Assembly: GCA_964471555.1 (NCBI GenBank) | Contig: CAYYGM010000082.1 | Coordinates: 1 to 18,807, forward strand | DNA: 18,807 bases | Direction of reading: 5' to 3' | Source: JADLFV01 sp964471555 | GTDB taxonomy: Bacteria; Planctomycetota; Phycisphaerae; Phycisphaerales; Phycisphaeraceae | Shown here: one piece after another, positions 1-7,759 of the stretch | Layout: each line of letters starts with the position of its first letter | Numbering within the stretch: the first letter of the stretch is position 1 | Notes under the pieces: generated by a model | What the model saw: only the letters and a program-made list of their open reading frames with translations | What the model was told of the DNA's origin: nothing | Databases searched by the model: none | Program-made: the position numbers and the translations under genes

Positions 1-44
1 GATGTCTGGTCTGGGTCCGAGTAGGATCGAGCTGATGTGCTCAT
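1..44 (-). CDS. Start of an unidentified gene running off the left edge (partial)
   Basis: An ATG on the minus strand (first base at 44) overlaps the TGA of the preceding gene in an ATGA arrangement and stays open for 14 codons to the window edge, reading MSTSARSYSDPDQT. A four-base stop/start overlap is typical of translationally coupled operon genes, and that is the only support. The visible residues are too few to suggest a family. It could also be chance, or the previous gene may have lost its C-terminus through a frameshift. Confidence 0.35.
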   Translation of the reverse strand, partial: MSTSARSYSDPDQT

Positions 45-586
45 CCGGAGTAAGCAGGATCCGGGGGTGGGGTGATGGCGGTGATGTTGGAACTGCGACC
101 GGAGGTGGTGTAGCGGTTGCCGAGGCGGGATTCGTCTTCCAGGCGCATCAGTTTCAGTTTCTTGCGGAAGGCTTTGAGGGCACGCTTGAGGTTGGGTTCT
201 TCCAGCGAGTCGCGGCCGGACTCGGCGGCGAGGTCGGCTTTCATCTGGGAAATGGTGCGGCCGTCGGATACGGACTGGGCGGAGGCGGCGGGGGTTTCGG
301 TGGTGGGTTTTTCGGATTCAGCTTTTTGCTGAGCGCCTTTGGCGTCGAGTTGCTGCACCAGTTCAGCCAGGGCGGCGACGTCGCGCTTGTTGACGATGGA
401 CGCGGCGATGGTGCCCGAGACGTTCATGCGCATCAGGGCGATCTGGGCCTGGCCCCAGAGTTTGGTGGCGGCGGCGCCTTCGGCCAGCCAGAGTTCGCTG
501 ACCAGTTCGCTGAGTTTGTTGGACTGGATGGTGTCGTGGTGTTCGTAGTAGCGTTTGATGATGTTTTTTTGATGGGGGTTGGTCAT
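41..586 (-). CDS. Conserved hypothetical protein (181 aa)
   Basis: A soluble, highly charged protein with no signal peptide or membrane segment. The N-terminal part (residues about 1-80, beginning MTNPHQKNIIKRYYEHHD) is predicted helical. Residues about 82-105 are a low-complexity A/E/T/S linker. A second conserved-looking block (about 125-160) contains SLEEPNLKRALKAFRKKLK and RLEDESRLG. From memory, proteins with this two-block layout occur as uncharacterised proteins in planctomycetes; I know of no assigned function. It lies 71 bp downstream of lacZ on the same strand, separated from it by a GC-rich hairpin, so it may be co-transcribed or have its own promoter. The stop overlaps a possible next start (ATGA). 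The C-terminus ends abruptly after a P-rich stretch, so truncation is possible. Confidence 0.8.
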   Translation of the reverse strand: MTNPHQKNIIKRYYEHHDTIQSNKLSELVSELWLAEGAAATKLWGQAQIALMRMNVSGTIAASIVNKRDVAALAELVQQLDAKGAQQKAESEKPTTETPAASAQSVSDGRTISQMKADLAAESGRDSLEEPNLKRALKAFRKKLKLMRLEDESRLGNRYTTSGRSSNITAITPPPDPAYSG

Positions 587-622
587 GGCGGGGGTGAGTG
601 TTGCGTGGGTGGGGGGAGAGAC

Positions 623-638
623 GGCCGGTGAACCGGCC
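623..638. terminator. GC hairpin between lacZ and the downstream gene
   Basis: GGCCGG, loop TGAA, CCGGCC form a perfect 6-bp stem with a tetraloop (7 bp if the loop is closed further). It sits 20 bp after the lacZ stop on the minus strand. There is no U-tract, so it may be a processing or attenuation hairpin, or a dispersed GC palindrome, rather than a true intrinsic terminator. Confidence 0.4.
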
Positions 639-657
639 TCCGCCGCGCGGGAGTTAA

Positions 658-3600
658 TCAGTCAGTTCCGGGGATTCCGGGGGCGGGGGCGATTCCGGGG
701 GTGAGGGTGAAGGTGAACGTGTGGGGTTGGTTACCGGGGATGGTGTATTGGGGGTGAGTGGGTGCGCCCCAGGAGTTGTCGCCGCCGACGCCGTGGAGGC
801 GGGAGCCGAACTGGACGGTGACGAAATCGCGGTGGGGCAGATCGTGGGGATGTTTGGCCGCTTCGAGGTCGGCCTGGGTATAGGGCCAGGCGAGGAAGGT
901 GAGGGTGTCGGCGGCGTGCAGGGTGAGGCTGCGCTTTTGATCATCGCTGAAACGGACCCAGCGCACGTCTTCGCGGTTGGCGTTGTCCTGGGGGCGCAGG
1001 TAATTGAAGGCGAACTGCTCGAGGGGCAGTTGATAGCGGCCGATGGGTGCGCCGACTTTGCGATCGCTGTAGTTTTCGTGGGGGCCGCGCCCGAGCCATT
1101 CGATTTGCCTGCCGACGCTGCGCAGCGCCATGTGGAAACCGAAGCGCGGGATCAGGGGGATGACAGCCGCGCCGGGCTGATAGTCTGCCTGCACGCGCAC
1201 GCGGCCGCGGTGGTCGATCTCGTAGGTGAGTTTGTAATCGCTGTCAGCCACGGGGAGCGTGGAAGCGATGGTGATGCGCAGCGGGCCGTTCTGCTGCGGG
1301 TGCAGGTTGACGGATTTGATGCGTAGGTTTTTGCCGGCCTCGCGCCACACGGCGGAAGCTTCGTAGGCTTTGCAGCGCCGCTGGTTGTCGTTGATGGCTT
1401 TGCAAAAGTAGGGTTCCAGCGGGCTGTGCAGCATTTCGTGGTTGTGGTAGATCAGCGAAACGAGAGAGCCGGTGGTTTTGCTGATGCGCAGGGAGAAGTT
1501 GCTGCCGGTGACGGTGATGTGGTTGTCGTCCTCGGTGGTCTGCGGGGCGGCGGTGGTGTCGAGCTGGACGGCGGGGCGGATCGAGTTGGGAAGTTGCAGT
1601 TGATCCCACGCCACGATGTGCCCGGCGTCGGCCCAGTGGGTTGCATGGGTGAGAGCGAAGCGCACGGTCAGATGGTATTCGCCGGGCTGCGGCATGGCAG
1701 GCAGCGTGAGCGCGATGACGGTCTGCTGGCGCGGGGGCAGATCGATGCGGCCCAGTTCGCCTTCGGCAAAAGTTTGGCCGTCGCGGTGGAGGGTCCACGC
1801 GGCGTTGAACTGATTGAGGTTGGTGAAGAAGAATTTGTTGACGAGTCGCAGCGTGCCGGCGGCGAGGTTTTCAGCGGTGACGGTGATGTTCTGATAGACC
1901 TTGCGCACCTCGTGCAGGTGGGGATTGGCGGAGCGATCGGGGGTGACGAGGCCGTTGAAGCAGAAGTTGCTGTCGTTGGGGAAATCGCCGAAGTCGCCGC
2001 CGTAGGCGTAGAAGGTGGCCTTGCCGTCGGGGGTGGTTTTTTCGATGCCCTGATCGACCCAGTCCCAGATGTAGCCGCCCTGGAGTCGGCGGTGGGCTTC
2101 GATGGCGAGCCAGTAGTCAGCGAGGTTGCCGCCGCTGTTGCCCATGGTGTGTTCGTATTCGCACTGGATGACGGGAAGGTTGGTGTTGTCGTTGGCGCGG
2201 GCGATGATGTTTTCGATGGTGGCGTACATCGGGCAATTGATGTCGGTGTTGACGTCGGGGCTGGCGCCGGTGCAGGCCTGCTCGTACTGCACGGGTCGTG
2301 CGGGGTCGCGCTGCTTGATCCAGCGGTAGGCAGCCTCGAAGTTGATGCCGTTGCCGGCCTCGTTGCCCATGGACCAGGTGATGATGCAGGGCTGATTTTT
2401 GTCGCGCTCGACCATGGCGCGGACGCGCGCCAGGTGCGCTGCCCGCCATGCGGGATCCTTGGCCAGCGAGCGCTCGTCGTAGCCCATGCCGTGCGATTCG
2501 ATGTTGGCTTCGTCGATCACGTAGAGGCCGAAGCGATTGCACAGGGCGTACCAGCGGGTGTCGTTGGGATAGTGGCAGGTGCGCACGGCATTGATGTTGT
2601 TCCGCTTCATCAGCGTGATGTCGCGGATCATGGATTCAGTGCTGACGGTGTGGCCGGTGCGGGGGTCGTGTTCGTGGCGGTTGACGCCTTTGAAGAGGAC
2701 GGGCTGGCCGTTGATGAGCAGTTGGCCGTCGCGGACCTCGGTGGTGCGGAAGCCGACGTCGCAGGTTTTGACCTCGATGATGTTGCCGCCGGCATCGCTC
2801 AACGTCAGCAGCAGGCGATAGAGGTTCGGCTGCTCGGCGGACCATTCAGCGGGCTGGGCGATGTGACTGGTGAGGGTGAATTGTGTCTGATCGCCGCGAT
2901 GCGACAGGTTGTTGAAAAGCGTTTGGCCGGCGGGGCCGATCAACTCGGCGGTGACGGTGACGGGCTGGACCCAGGTGTCGGCCGCTTCCAGTTCGACATC
3001 GATATCCAGGTCGTAGTCGCCGTTGTCGTGCTTGCTCGTGTGAACGAAATAGTCGCGGATGGTGACCGCAGCGGCGGACCAGAGGAAGACGCTGCGGAAG
3101 ATGCCGCTCATGCGCCACATGTCCTGGTCTTCCAGGTAGCTGCCGTCGCAGAACTGGTAAACCTCGGCAGCGAGGATGTTGTCGCCGTCCCAGCGCAGAT
3201 GGTCGGTGATCTCGAACACGGCCGGAGTGCGGCTGTCCTGGCTGTAGCCGATGCGTGTACCGTTGAGGTAGCAGAAGAAGGCGGAGTCCACGCCGTCGAA
3301 CTGGATGAACACGCGGCGGCCGCGCCAGGCTTCGGGGGCGCGCAGGCAGCGGCGATAGCAGCCGACGTTGTTGCGCAGTTTGTGCGTGGTATAGCGGGGG
3401 TCCGGCTCGCCCATCACGCGCGGGGGATCAACGTGGAAGGGATACGTGATGTTGGTGTAAATGGGCACGCCGTAGCCGCGCATCTGCCAGTTGCTGGGGA
3501 CGGGCAGGTCGTCCCAGGCAGCGTCCTCGAAGTCGCTTTGCTGGAAGTCCGCGGGCCGACCGCTGGGGTCGGGCGACCAGTGAAATTTCCACTCACCGTC

Positions 3601-3783
3601 GAGCGACTGGAAGAACGCGCTATCCTGCGGCGTTCCGCGCAGGGCATCTTCGCGCCGGGCGAAGGGCAATCCCGAGCAGGCCGGCCGCCGCTTGTTGATG
3701 GCCAGGATGGTTAAATCTTCGATCTCCCCGGGTGCGTTGAAATGGGTCACGGATGGGGTATTGAGCAAACTCACCGCTTTCAC
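658..3783 (-). CDS. lacZ: Beta-galactosidase, LacZ-type, glycoside hydrolase family 2
   Basis: Hydrolyses terminal beta-D-galactosides; the length (1041 aa) matches E. coli LacZ (1024 aa). Domain order fits: an N-terminal jelly-roll (about 55-240, with LDGEWKFHW and VPSNWQM), an Ig-like domain (about 242-350), a TIM barrel (about 352-620, opening LLINGQPVLFKGVNRHEHDP), a second Ig-like domain, and the Bgal small-chain domain (about 750-1035). The acid/base glutamate is E475 in SMGNEAGNG and the nucleophile is E542 in CEYEHTMGNS. GRGPHENYSDR (898-908) and W1005 in GGDNSW (the equivalent of E. coli W999) complete the active site. The start is GTG at 3783, without a clear Shine-Dalgarno. There is no signal peptide, so it is cytoplasmic. 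It follows the YpdA-like gene by 50 bp and probably belongs to the GH32 operon. No lactose permease or regulator is visible. The family call is secure; the natural substrate could be another beta-galactoside. Confidence 0.96.
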   Translation of the reverse strand: MKAVSLLNTPSVTHFNAPGEIEDLTILAINKRRPACSGLPFARREDALRGTPQDSAFFQSLDGEWKFHWSPDPSGRPADFQQSDFEDAAWDDLPVPSNWQMRGYGVPIYTNITYPFHVDPPRVMGEPDPRYTTHKLRNNVGCYRRCLRAPEAWRGRRVFIQFDGVDSAFFCYLNGTRIGYSQDSRTPAVFEITDHLRWDGDNILAAEVYQFCDGSYLEDQDMWRMSGIFRSVFLWSAAAVTIRDYFVHTSKHDNGDYDLDIDVELEAADTWVQPVTVTAELIGPAGQTLFNNLSHRGDQTQFTLTSHIAQPAEWSAEQPNLYRLLLTLSDAGGNIIEVKTCDVGFRTTEVRDGQLLINGQPVLFKGVNRHEHDPRTGHTVSTESMIRDITLMKRNNINAVRTCHYPNDTRWYALCNRFGLYVIDEANIESHGMGYDERSLAKDPAWRAAHLARVRAMVERDKNQPCIITWSMGNEAGNGINFEAAYRWIKQRDPARPVQYEQACTGASPDVNTDINCPMYATIENIIARANDNTNLPVIQCEYEHTMGNSGGNLADYWLAIEAHRRLQGGYIWDWVDQGIEKTTPDGKATFYAYGGDFGDFPNDSNFCFNGLVTPDRSANPHLHEVRKVYQNITVTAENLAAGTLRLVNKFFFTNLNQFNAAWTLHRDGQTFAEGELGRIDLPPRQQTVIALTLPAMPQPGEYHLTVRFALTHATHWADAGHIVAWDQLQLPNSIRPAVQLDTTAAPQTTEDDNHITVTGSNFSLRISKTTGSLVSLIYHNHEMLHSPLEPYFCKAINDNQRRCKAYEASAVWREAGKNLRIKSVNLHPQQNGPLRITIASTLPVADSDYKLTYEIDHRGRVRVQADYQPGAAVIPLIPRFGFHMALRSVGRQIEWLGRGPHENYSDRKVGAPIGRYQLPLEQFAFNYLRPQDNANREDVRWVRFSDDQKRSLTLHAADTLTFLAWPYTQADLEAAKHPHDLPHRDFVTVQFGSRLHGVGGDNSWGAPTHPQYTIPGNQPHTFTFTLTPGIAPAPGIPGTD

Positions 3784-3833
3784 CTTGAAACTGGCTGCAA
3801 TGTTGAAACGGCCATGTTATCACGGACGCGGCT

Positions 3834-4913
3834 TTAGCTCTCGGGCAGGGCGAAGTCGCGGGCCACGGGGTTGACCAGGCCGGCCGGCGGGGGCGATCCG
3901 GTCAGGGCGCGCACGATGCGGGTGACGTGGGGGTGGCTGTTTTCGATGTACTGGCGGAAGCGCACCTGCGTCCCGGCCGCGGCGGTGCCGGCCACGTACA
4001 GCCCGGGCACGTCGGTCTGCATGGTCTCCTCGTCGTAAACCGGGGCGCGGTTCTCACCCTTCAGCGTCACGCCCGCCATCTCAAACAATGTGCTGTCCAT
4101 GACGTAGCCGGTCAGCAGCAGGACGAAGTCGGTGGGAATTTTCGATTGTCGATTGTCGATTTGCGATTGCAGGATGGTGTGATCGCCGTGGATTTCAACC
4201 GGCACCGTTTGGGGATGGAAAGCGATCTTGCCTGCTTTGATCAGGCTCATCAGCTCGGGGTACAGCCAGTACTTGATCGTGCGCGCGTCGAACTCGGGCC
4301 GGCGATAGCTGATGGCGACCTCGGCCCCGGCCCGCTGGCAACGCAGCGCAGCTTCCACCGCACTGTTGCGCCCGCCCACGATCAGCAGCTTCTGACGGAA
4401 GTATCGGTGCGGCTCGACGAAGTAATGGCTGACCTGCGGCAGGTCTTCGCCGGGGATATTCAACTTCCGCGGCCCATGCATATCGCCGATGGCCAGCACG
4501 AGGTTGTCCGTGTGATAGACCGCCTTGCTGGTGGTGACCTGGAAACCGCCCCCGCCCCCGGAATTGGCCCCGGAAGTGGCCGTGTCGGGCGACAATCGCT
4601 CGATGTCGGTGACGCGCTCGTAGGTGTTGATCTTCAGATCGAAGAACTCGACCACGCTGCGCAGGTAAGCCAGGTACTGCTCGCCGGTGGCCTTGCTCTG
4701 GTCGGGCGTGTGCAGGGGAAGGCCGGCAATGGCGATGCGCTCGGGACTGGAAAAGAATTGAGCATGCCGGGGGTACCAGGTCATGGTCTGGCCGATTTGG
4801 CCCGCTTCCACCTGCACGTAATCCACGCCGGCGTGCTTGAGATTGACCGCCAGCTCCAGGCCGATCGGCCCGGCGCCCACGATCAACACCCTGGTTCGTT
4901 TCACTTGGCTCAT
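3834..4913 (-). CDS. YpdA-like FAD/NAD(P)-binding oxidoreductase
   Basis: A two-dinucleotide-fold flavoprotein of 359 aa. The FAD site is GAGPIG (13-18), with the later acidic residue E36. The second NAD(P) fold is IVGGRNSA (178-185). Near the C-terminus, VPGLYVAGTAAAG (302-314) is the typical FAD-contact motif. WYPRHAQFFSSPERIAIAGLP (47-67) and the overall length match the YpdA family, known in Firmicutes as bacillithiol-disulfide reductase. It lacks the family's reported active cysteine: Staphylococcus YpdA has Cys in GGGPCG where this protein has Ile17. There is also no CxxC, so the substrate is uncertain. Two low-complexity insertions are visible: a Gly run (119-123), and residues about 249-259 encoded by a heptamer repeat. 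The gene starts 12 bp after the GH32 stop, so it is almost certainly co-transcribed with it. Confidence 0.85.
   Translation of the reverse strand: MSQVKRTRVLIVGAGPIGLELAVNLKHAGVDYVQVEAGQIGQTMTWYPRHAQFFSSPERIAIAGLPLHTPDQSKATGEQYLAYLRSVVEFFDLKINTYERVTDIERLSPDTATSGANSGGGGGFQVTTSKAVYHTDNLVLAIGDMHGPRKLNIPGEDLPQVSHYFVEPHRYFRQKLLIVGGRNSAVEAALRCQRAGAEVAISYRRPEFDARTIKYWLYPELMSLIKAGKIAFHPQTVPVEIHGDHTILQSQIDNRQSKIPTDFVLLLTGYVMDSTLFEMAGVTLKGENRAPVYDEETMQTDVPGLYVAGTAAAGTQVRFRQYIENSHPHVTRIVRALTGSPPPAGLVNPVARDFALPES
4142..4169. repeat. Four tandem heptamers inside the YpdA-like gene
   Basis: Four consecutive 7-bp units: TCGATTG twice, then TCGATTT and GCGATTG. On the coding strand they are read as residues about 249-259 (around QSQIDNRQSKI). 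Comparison with remembered YpdA sequences places them at a variable surface hairpin before the conserved TGY motif. No inverted partner lies nearby, unlike three of the other four repeat sites in this window. Confidence 0.8.
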
Positions 4914-4925
4914 CGCGTCTCGCTA

Positions 4926-6602
4926 TCACTCCCACACCGAGCGCATGTCCCACAATTTCAGCAGCGTAATCCGCGCCTCGCCCCCGCTGGCACTGCCGCT
5001 CAGCGCCCGCTTGTCCTGTTGCGGCAGATAACAGTTGGCCGACTGCACCAGACCATCGTTGGCGAACACCTCCACCGACGTGCGATCCAGCACCACGCGC
5101 AGCCGAATCCGCCCGTCGATCGGCTTCAGCGGAGCGTCCTTGCCCATCACCTTCAATTGCTCAGCCGTGGCATCGTACTCGATCGCCGCGCCCCCCGGAA
5201 GCTCCAGCGCAACGCGCTTCGATTGTTGCAGATCGATCTCCATCTCCAGGTCGGCTGTGTTGTTGAAGCCGGTGATCGGCGTCGCCCGCTCGGTCAGCCT
5301 GATGTTGCGCCACTGCCGCGGATTGGCGCGCAACGTTTCGACTTCACGGGCCGGCTGCGTGAACAGGCGCAGGCCTTCCTCGGTGCGGCGCAGTGAAAGT
5401 TCGCGCGGGATCGTCATCTGCTGGTTGAAGGGCATGTCGGGATACTTGCCGCCGAGCATCCAGGCGATCTGCACCACCCGCCCGTCCGGCATGTGATTGA
5501 AGGTCTGGGCGGCGTAGTCATTGTTGCCGCAGCTTGCCGTGAACGGCCCATCCTCGCGGTCAAACTGCCGCCCATCAAAGTGTCCGATCATGTACAGCCC
5601 ATTGCCATCCCACGCCACCCAGCGCGTGTCGTGCGGGTTGCCGTCCACCGCCAGCTCGAACAGGTCCGGGCATTCGTGTCCACCGGGAAAATCCAGCTTG
5701 CTGAGCACCTGCCACTGCTTGAGGTCCGGCGAACCCAGCAGGTCAAACCAGTCCTTGTTCATGTACAACATCATCACCCACTGCCGGCTGGGCTCGTGCC
5801 AGAACACTTTCGGATCGCGGTTCTTGCCATAGATGTTCGCCACCACCGGGTTGCCCGAGTACGGCGTGAAGTGCCGACCGTGATCAGTGGAATACGCCAC
5901 GCTCTGGCTGCGCTTTTTGCCCGCCGACCACGGATCGTGATTGATCTCCGGCGCGGAGGTGTACACCGCCACGATGGGTTTCTCATCACCTTGTTGAAAG
6001 CCCGCCGTGTTGCCCTCGTCAACCACCGCCGACCCGGAAAAGACCATGCCGTGCTCGTCAACTTGAATCGCCGTGTCCAGCTCGCGCCAGTGCAGCATGT
6101 CCGCGCTGACCGCGTGCCCCCAGACTTTGTAGCCGCTGTTCACGTTGAAGGGGTTGTGCTGATAGAACAAATGATATTCGCCGTCGCAGTAAACCAGCCC
6201 GTTGGGATCGTTCAGCCAGCCGACGCGCGTGGTGAAGTGAAACTGCGGGCGCAGGTATTCGTGGTAATAGCCGTTGGGCGAAGGAAGCTCGTCGGATTGA
6301 ACGATGGCATCCAGCGCTTTCGATCCGGCTGGCAGGGGATATTCGATCGCCAGCGTCTTGCCCACGAACGGCTCGACACTGGTGAACACCCAGTAGTCCG
6401 GCTCAGCCTGAGCCAGCGCCACCAGGTACTCGCGCACGATCTTGCCGTCGAGCGTAACCGTCATCCACTGCGCCTCGACATCATTGCCGATGGGCATGTG
6501 CAGGTAATGCTTTTCGACCATGATCTGCCGCTGCACAGGCGTGGTGTCGGTCGCCGGTTGGCCGGTGGCGGTCAGTACAAGCAGGAGCAGCGGTTGAAAC
6601 AT
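4926..6602 (-). CDS. Secreted glycoside hydrolase family 32 (levanase/fructosidase-like)
   Basis: Cleaves beta-fructofuranosyl bonds in sucrose, levan or inulin-type substrates. All three GH32 signatures are present: nucleophile D132 in WLNDPNG (129-135), transition-state D263 in NRDPKVF, and acid/base E310 in HECPDLF. The five-bladed propeller spans about 115-420 and a C-terminal beta-sandwich about 430-555. An extra domain of about 85 residues (25-110) precedes the propeller, as in some Bacteroidetes GH32 proteins. A short hydrophobic N-terminus (MFQPLLLLVLTATG) looks like a signal peptide, so the enzyme is probably exported. The start is ATG at 6602, with TAGGAA about 6-8 nt upstream. It is the first gene of the minus-strand operon with the YpdA-like gene and lacZ. 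Endo versus exo activity cannot be told from sequence alone. Confidence 0.93.
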   Translation of the reverse strand: MFQPLLLLVLTATGQPATDTTPVQRQIMVEKHYLHMPIGNDVEAQWMTVTLDGKIVREYLVALAQAEPDYWVFTSVEPFVGKTLAIEYPLPAGSKALDAIVQSDELPSPNGYYHEYLRPQFHFTTRVGWLNDPNGLVYCDGEYHLFYQHNPFNVNSGYKVWGHAVSADMLHWRELDTAIQVDEHGMVFSGSAVVDEGNTAGFQQGDEKPIVAVYTSAPEINHDPWSAGKKRSQSVAYSTDHGRHFTPYSGNPVVANIYGKNRDPKVFWHEPSRQWVMMLYMNKDWFDLLGSPDLKQWQVLSKLDFPGGHECPDLFELAVDGNPHDTRWVAWDGNGLYMIGHFDGRQFDREDGPFTASCGNNDYAAQTFNHMPDGRVVQIAWMLGGKYPDMPFNQQMTIPRELSLRRTEEGLRLFTQPAREVETLRANPRQWRNIRLTERATPITGFNNTADLEMEIDLQQSKRVALELPGGAAIEYDATAEQLKVMGKDAPLKPIDGRIRLRVVLDRTSVEVFANDGLVQSANCYLPQQDKRALSGSASGGEARITLLKLWDMRSVWE

Positions 6603-6660
6603 GCGTGGTTCCTACCGAATAACAAGTTTTGAGGCTAAAAGCTCTCATAGGAGCTGCAAT

Positions 6661-6752
6661 CCACCATAGAGAATACGAAGGACACAGCGTTCAATGTGCA
6701 TGAATTCAAGCTTGCTCGGTTTTCCTTCGTGTTCTCTGTGTTCTCTGTGGTG
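6661..6752. repeat. Nonamer repeat as an imperfect inverted pair
   Basis: The right arm (6723-6752) reads TCCTTCGTG, then TTCTCTGTG twice, then GTG. The left arm (6661-6682) is the reverse complement of the same text with one nonamer missing and two G/A changes. The spacer is 40 nt. It lies just upstream of the GH32 start. Similar TTCTCTGTG-type text is familiar to me from intergenic regions of many environmental bacterial genomes; that is recollection, not a search. Confidence 0.75.
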
Positions 6753-6886
6753 AGTTTATTTTGCACCAATTGTAAGGCAGCCACCGTGGCAGGCAAAACC
6801 ACACGTTCAGCACCACAGACAGCATTTCCCCCGGCCGCGACACAACGCATCCCCACCCGCAGGCGCTTGCCACACCTCACCTTGAA

Positions 6887-6938
6887 CCCCAGGCAACTAT
6901 TATTAGTTTTCTAGAAAACTAATAACAGTTGCCGGGGG
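6887..6938. repeat. Palindrome 1 of the array (longest arms)
   Basis: The core at 6900-6925 is perfect: left arm TTATTAGTTTTCT, right arm AGAAAACTAATAA. Pairing continues outward through GGCAAC/GTTGCC and into CCCC/GGGG, with only two mismatches in about 26 bp per arm. The outer asymmetry (CTA on the left, CAG on the right) is reversed relative to copies 2-5. Confidence 0.9.
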
Positions 6939-7103
6939 GGAGCAGGGGGTGCGGGCTGCGTGATTGATAGCACGGGGACTTCGGCGTACGTGCCTGGATA
7001 GCCTGGCCGGCACAACTGGCGCTAGCGCTGTTCCTGGCTGACGCGCAACGGATCGCAGGCCAGCAGGCAACCGCTCTGTATCATCCAGAACCTCCGGAAG
7101 CTG

Positions 7104-7129
7104 TTATTAGTTTTCTAGAAAACTAATAA
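7104..7129. repeat. Palindrome 2 of the array
   Basis: The core is identical to that of copy 1 and perfectly self-complementary. It is flanked by GGAAGCTG on the left and TAGTCGC on the right. The first outer pair is G opposite T, a wobble if transcribed from the plus strand. Confidence 0.9.
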
Positions 7130-7302
7130 TAGTCGCAAGTGAGGGAATGGGAGTGTGGACTGCGTAATTGATAGCACCGAGACTTCGGCGTATGTGCCTG
7201 GATAACCAAGCTGGCACAACGGTAGCGTCAATCTTTCCGTTGCCGCGCAACCCATCCCTGGCTCGCGGGCGGCTCTTTATCAGCCCGAACCTACGGAAGC
7301 TG

Positions 7303-7328
7303 TTATTAGATTTCTAGAAAACTAATAA
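7303..7328. repeat. Palindrome 3 of the array
   Basis: Left arm TTATTAGATTTCT, right arm AGAAAACTAATAA, with one internal A/A mismatch. It is flanked by GGAAGCTG and TAGCCACGGAGGC, shared with copies 4 and 5 (copy 4 with one change). Confidence 0.9.
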
Positions 7329-7522
7329 TAGCCACGGAGGCAAATGACCGGCGCGGCAGAGGCGGGGGAATTGTTGGCGCGGAGACTTTTGGGCGGGTGC
7401 TTGTGCCACCGGGCTTGTGCAACCGGGCCGGTGCAGCCGACGGCAGTGTTCCTCCCGGCTCCCCTGCAACGCGACGCAGGCCGAATGGTCACTCCACATC
7501 TGCCTGAACCCCCCGGAAGCTG

Positions 7523-7548
7523 TTATTAGATTTTTAGAAAACTAATAA
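7523..7548. repeat. Palindrome 4 of the array
   Basis: As copy 3, but with C changed to T near the centre (TTTTTAGAAA). This turns a C-G pair into a U-G wobble in a plus-strand transcript. It is preceded by a run of six C. Confidence 0.88.
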
Positions 7549-7712
7549 TAGCCACAGAGGCCGAAAACCGGCGTGGTAGAGGAGGGGGGATTGTTGCCAC
7601 GGAGACTTTTGAGCGGGTGCTTGTGCAGCCGGGCGGGAGCAACCGGCGGCAGTGTTCCTCCCGGCTCTCATGCAACGCGACGCAGGCCGAATGGTCACTC
7701 CACATCTGCCTG

Positions 7713-7759
7713 CCCCCCCCCCCCCGGAAGCTGTTATTAGATTTCTAGAAAACTAATAA
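7713..7759. repeat. Poly-C tract plus palindrome 5 of the array
   Basis: Thirteen consecutive C (7713-7725), then GGAAGCTG, then the core at 7734-7759, identical to copy 3. The C-run corresponds to the shorter C-runs before copies 1 and 4 and is a likely slippage site. Confidence 0.88.

Noticed and set aside
1426..3714. Long plus-strand frame opposite lacZ (762 codons)
   Set aside because: It is the antisense shadow of a well-conserved GH2 gene. Its Gly/Ala/Val/Asp-rich text has no domain motif and arises from GC-rich codon bias.
3927..5396. Long plus-strand frame opposite the YpdA-like and GH32 genes
   Set aside because: It spans two real opposite-strand genes and their junction, and shows no recognisable motif.
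6635..6880. 81-codon minus-strand frame upstream of the GH32 gene
   Set aside because: Its only distinctive text (TTENTENTKENR) is the translated nonamer repeat, so it is not evidence for a protein.
7314..7529. Short frames of about 61 codons on both strands in the repeat array
   Set aside because: They lie inside repeat units, are not conserved between units, and have no ribosome binding site.
6887..7759. CRISPR array
   Set aside because: Repeats are palindromic and of about the right length, but the intervals are about 175-195 bp, related to one another, and no cas gene is present.
6887..7759. Integron attC cassette array
   Set aside because: No integrase, no cassette ORFs, and the palindromes lack the GTTRRRY-type core sites of attC.
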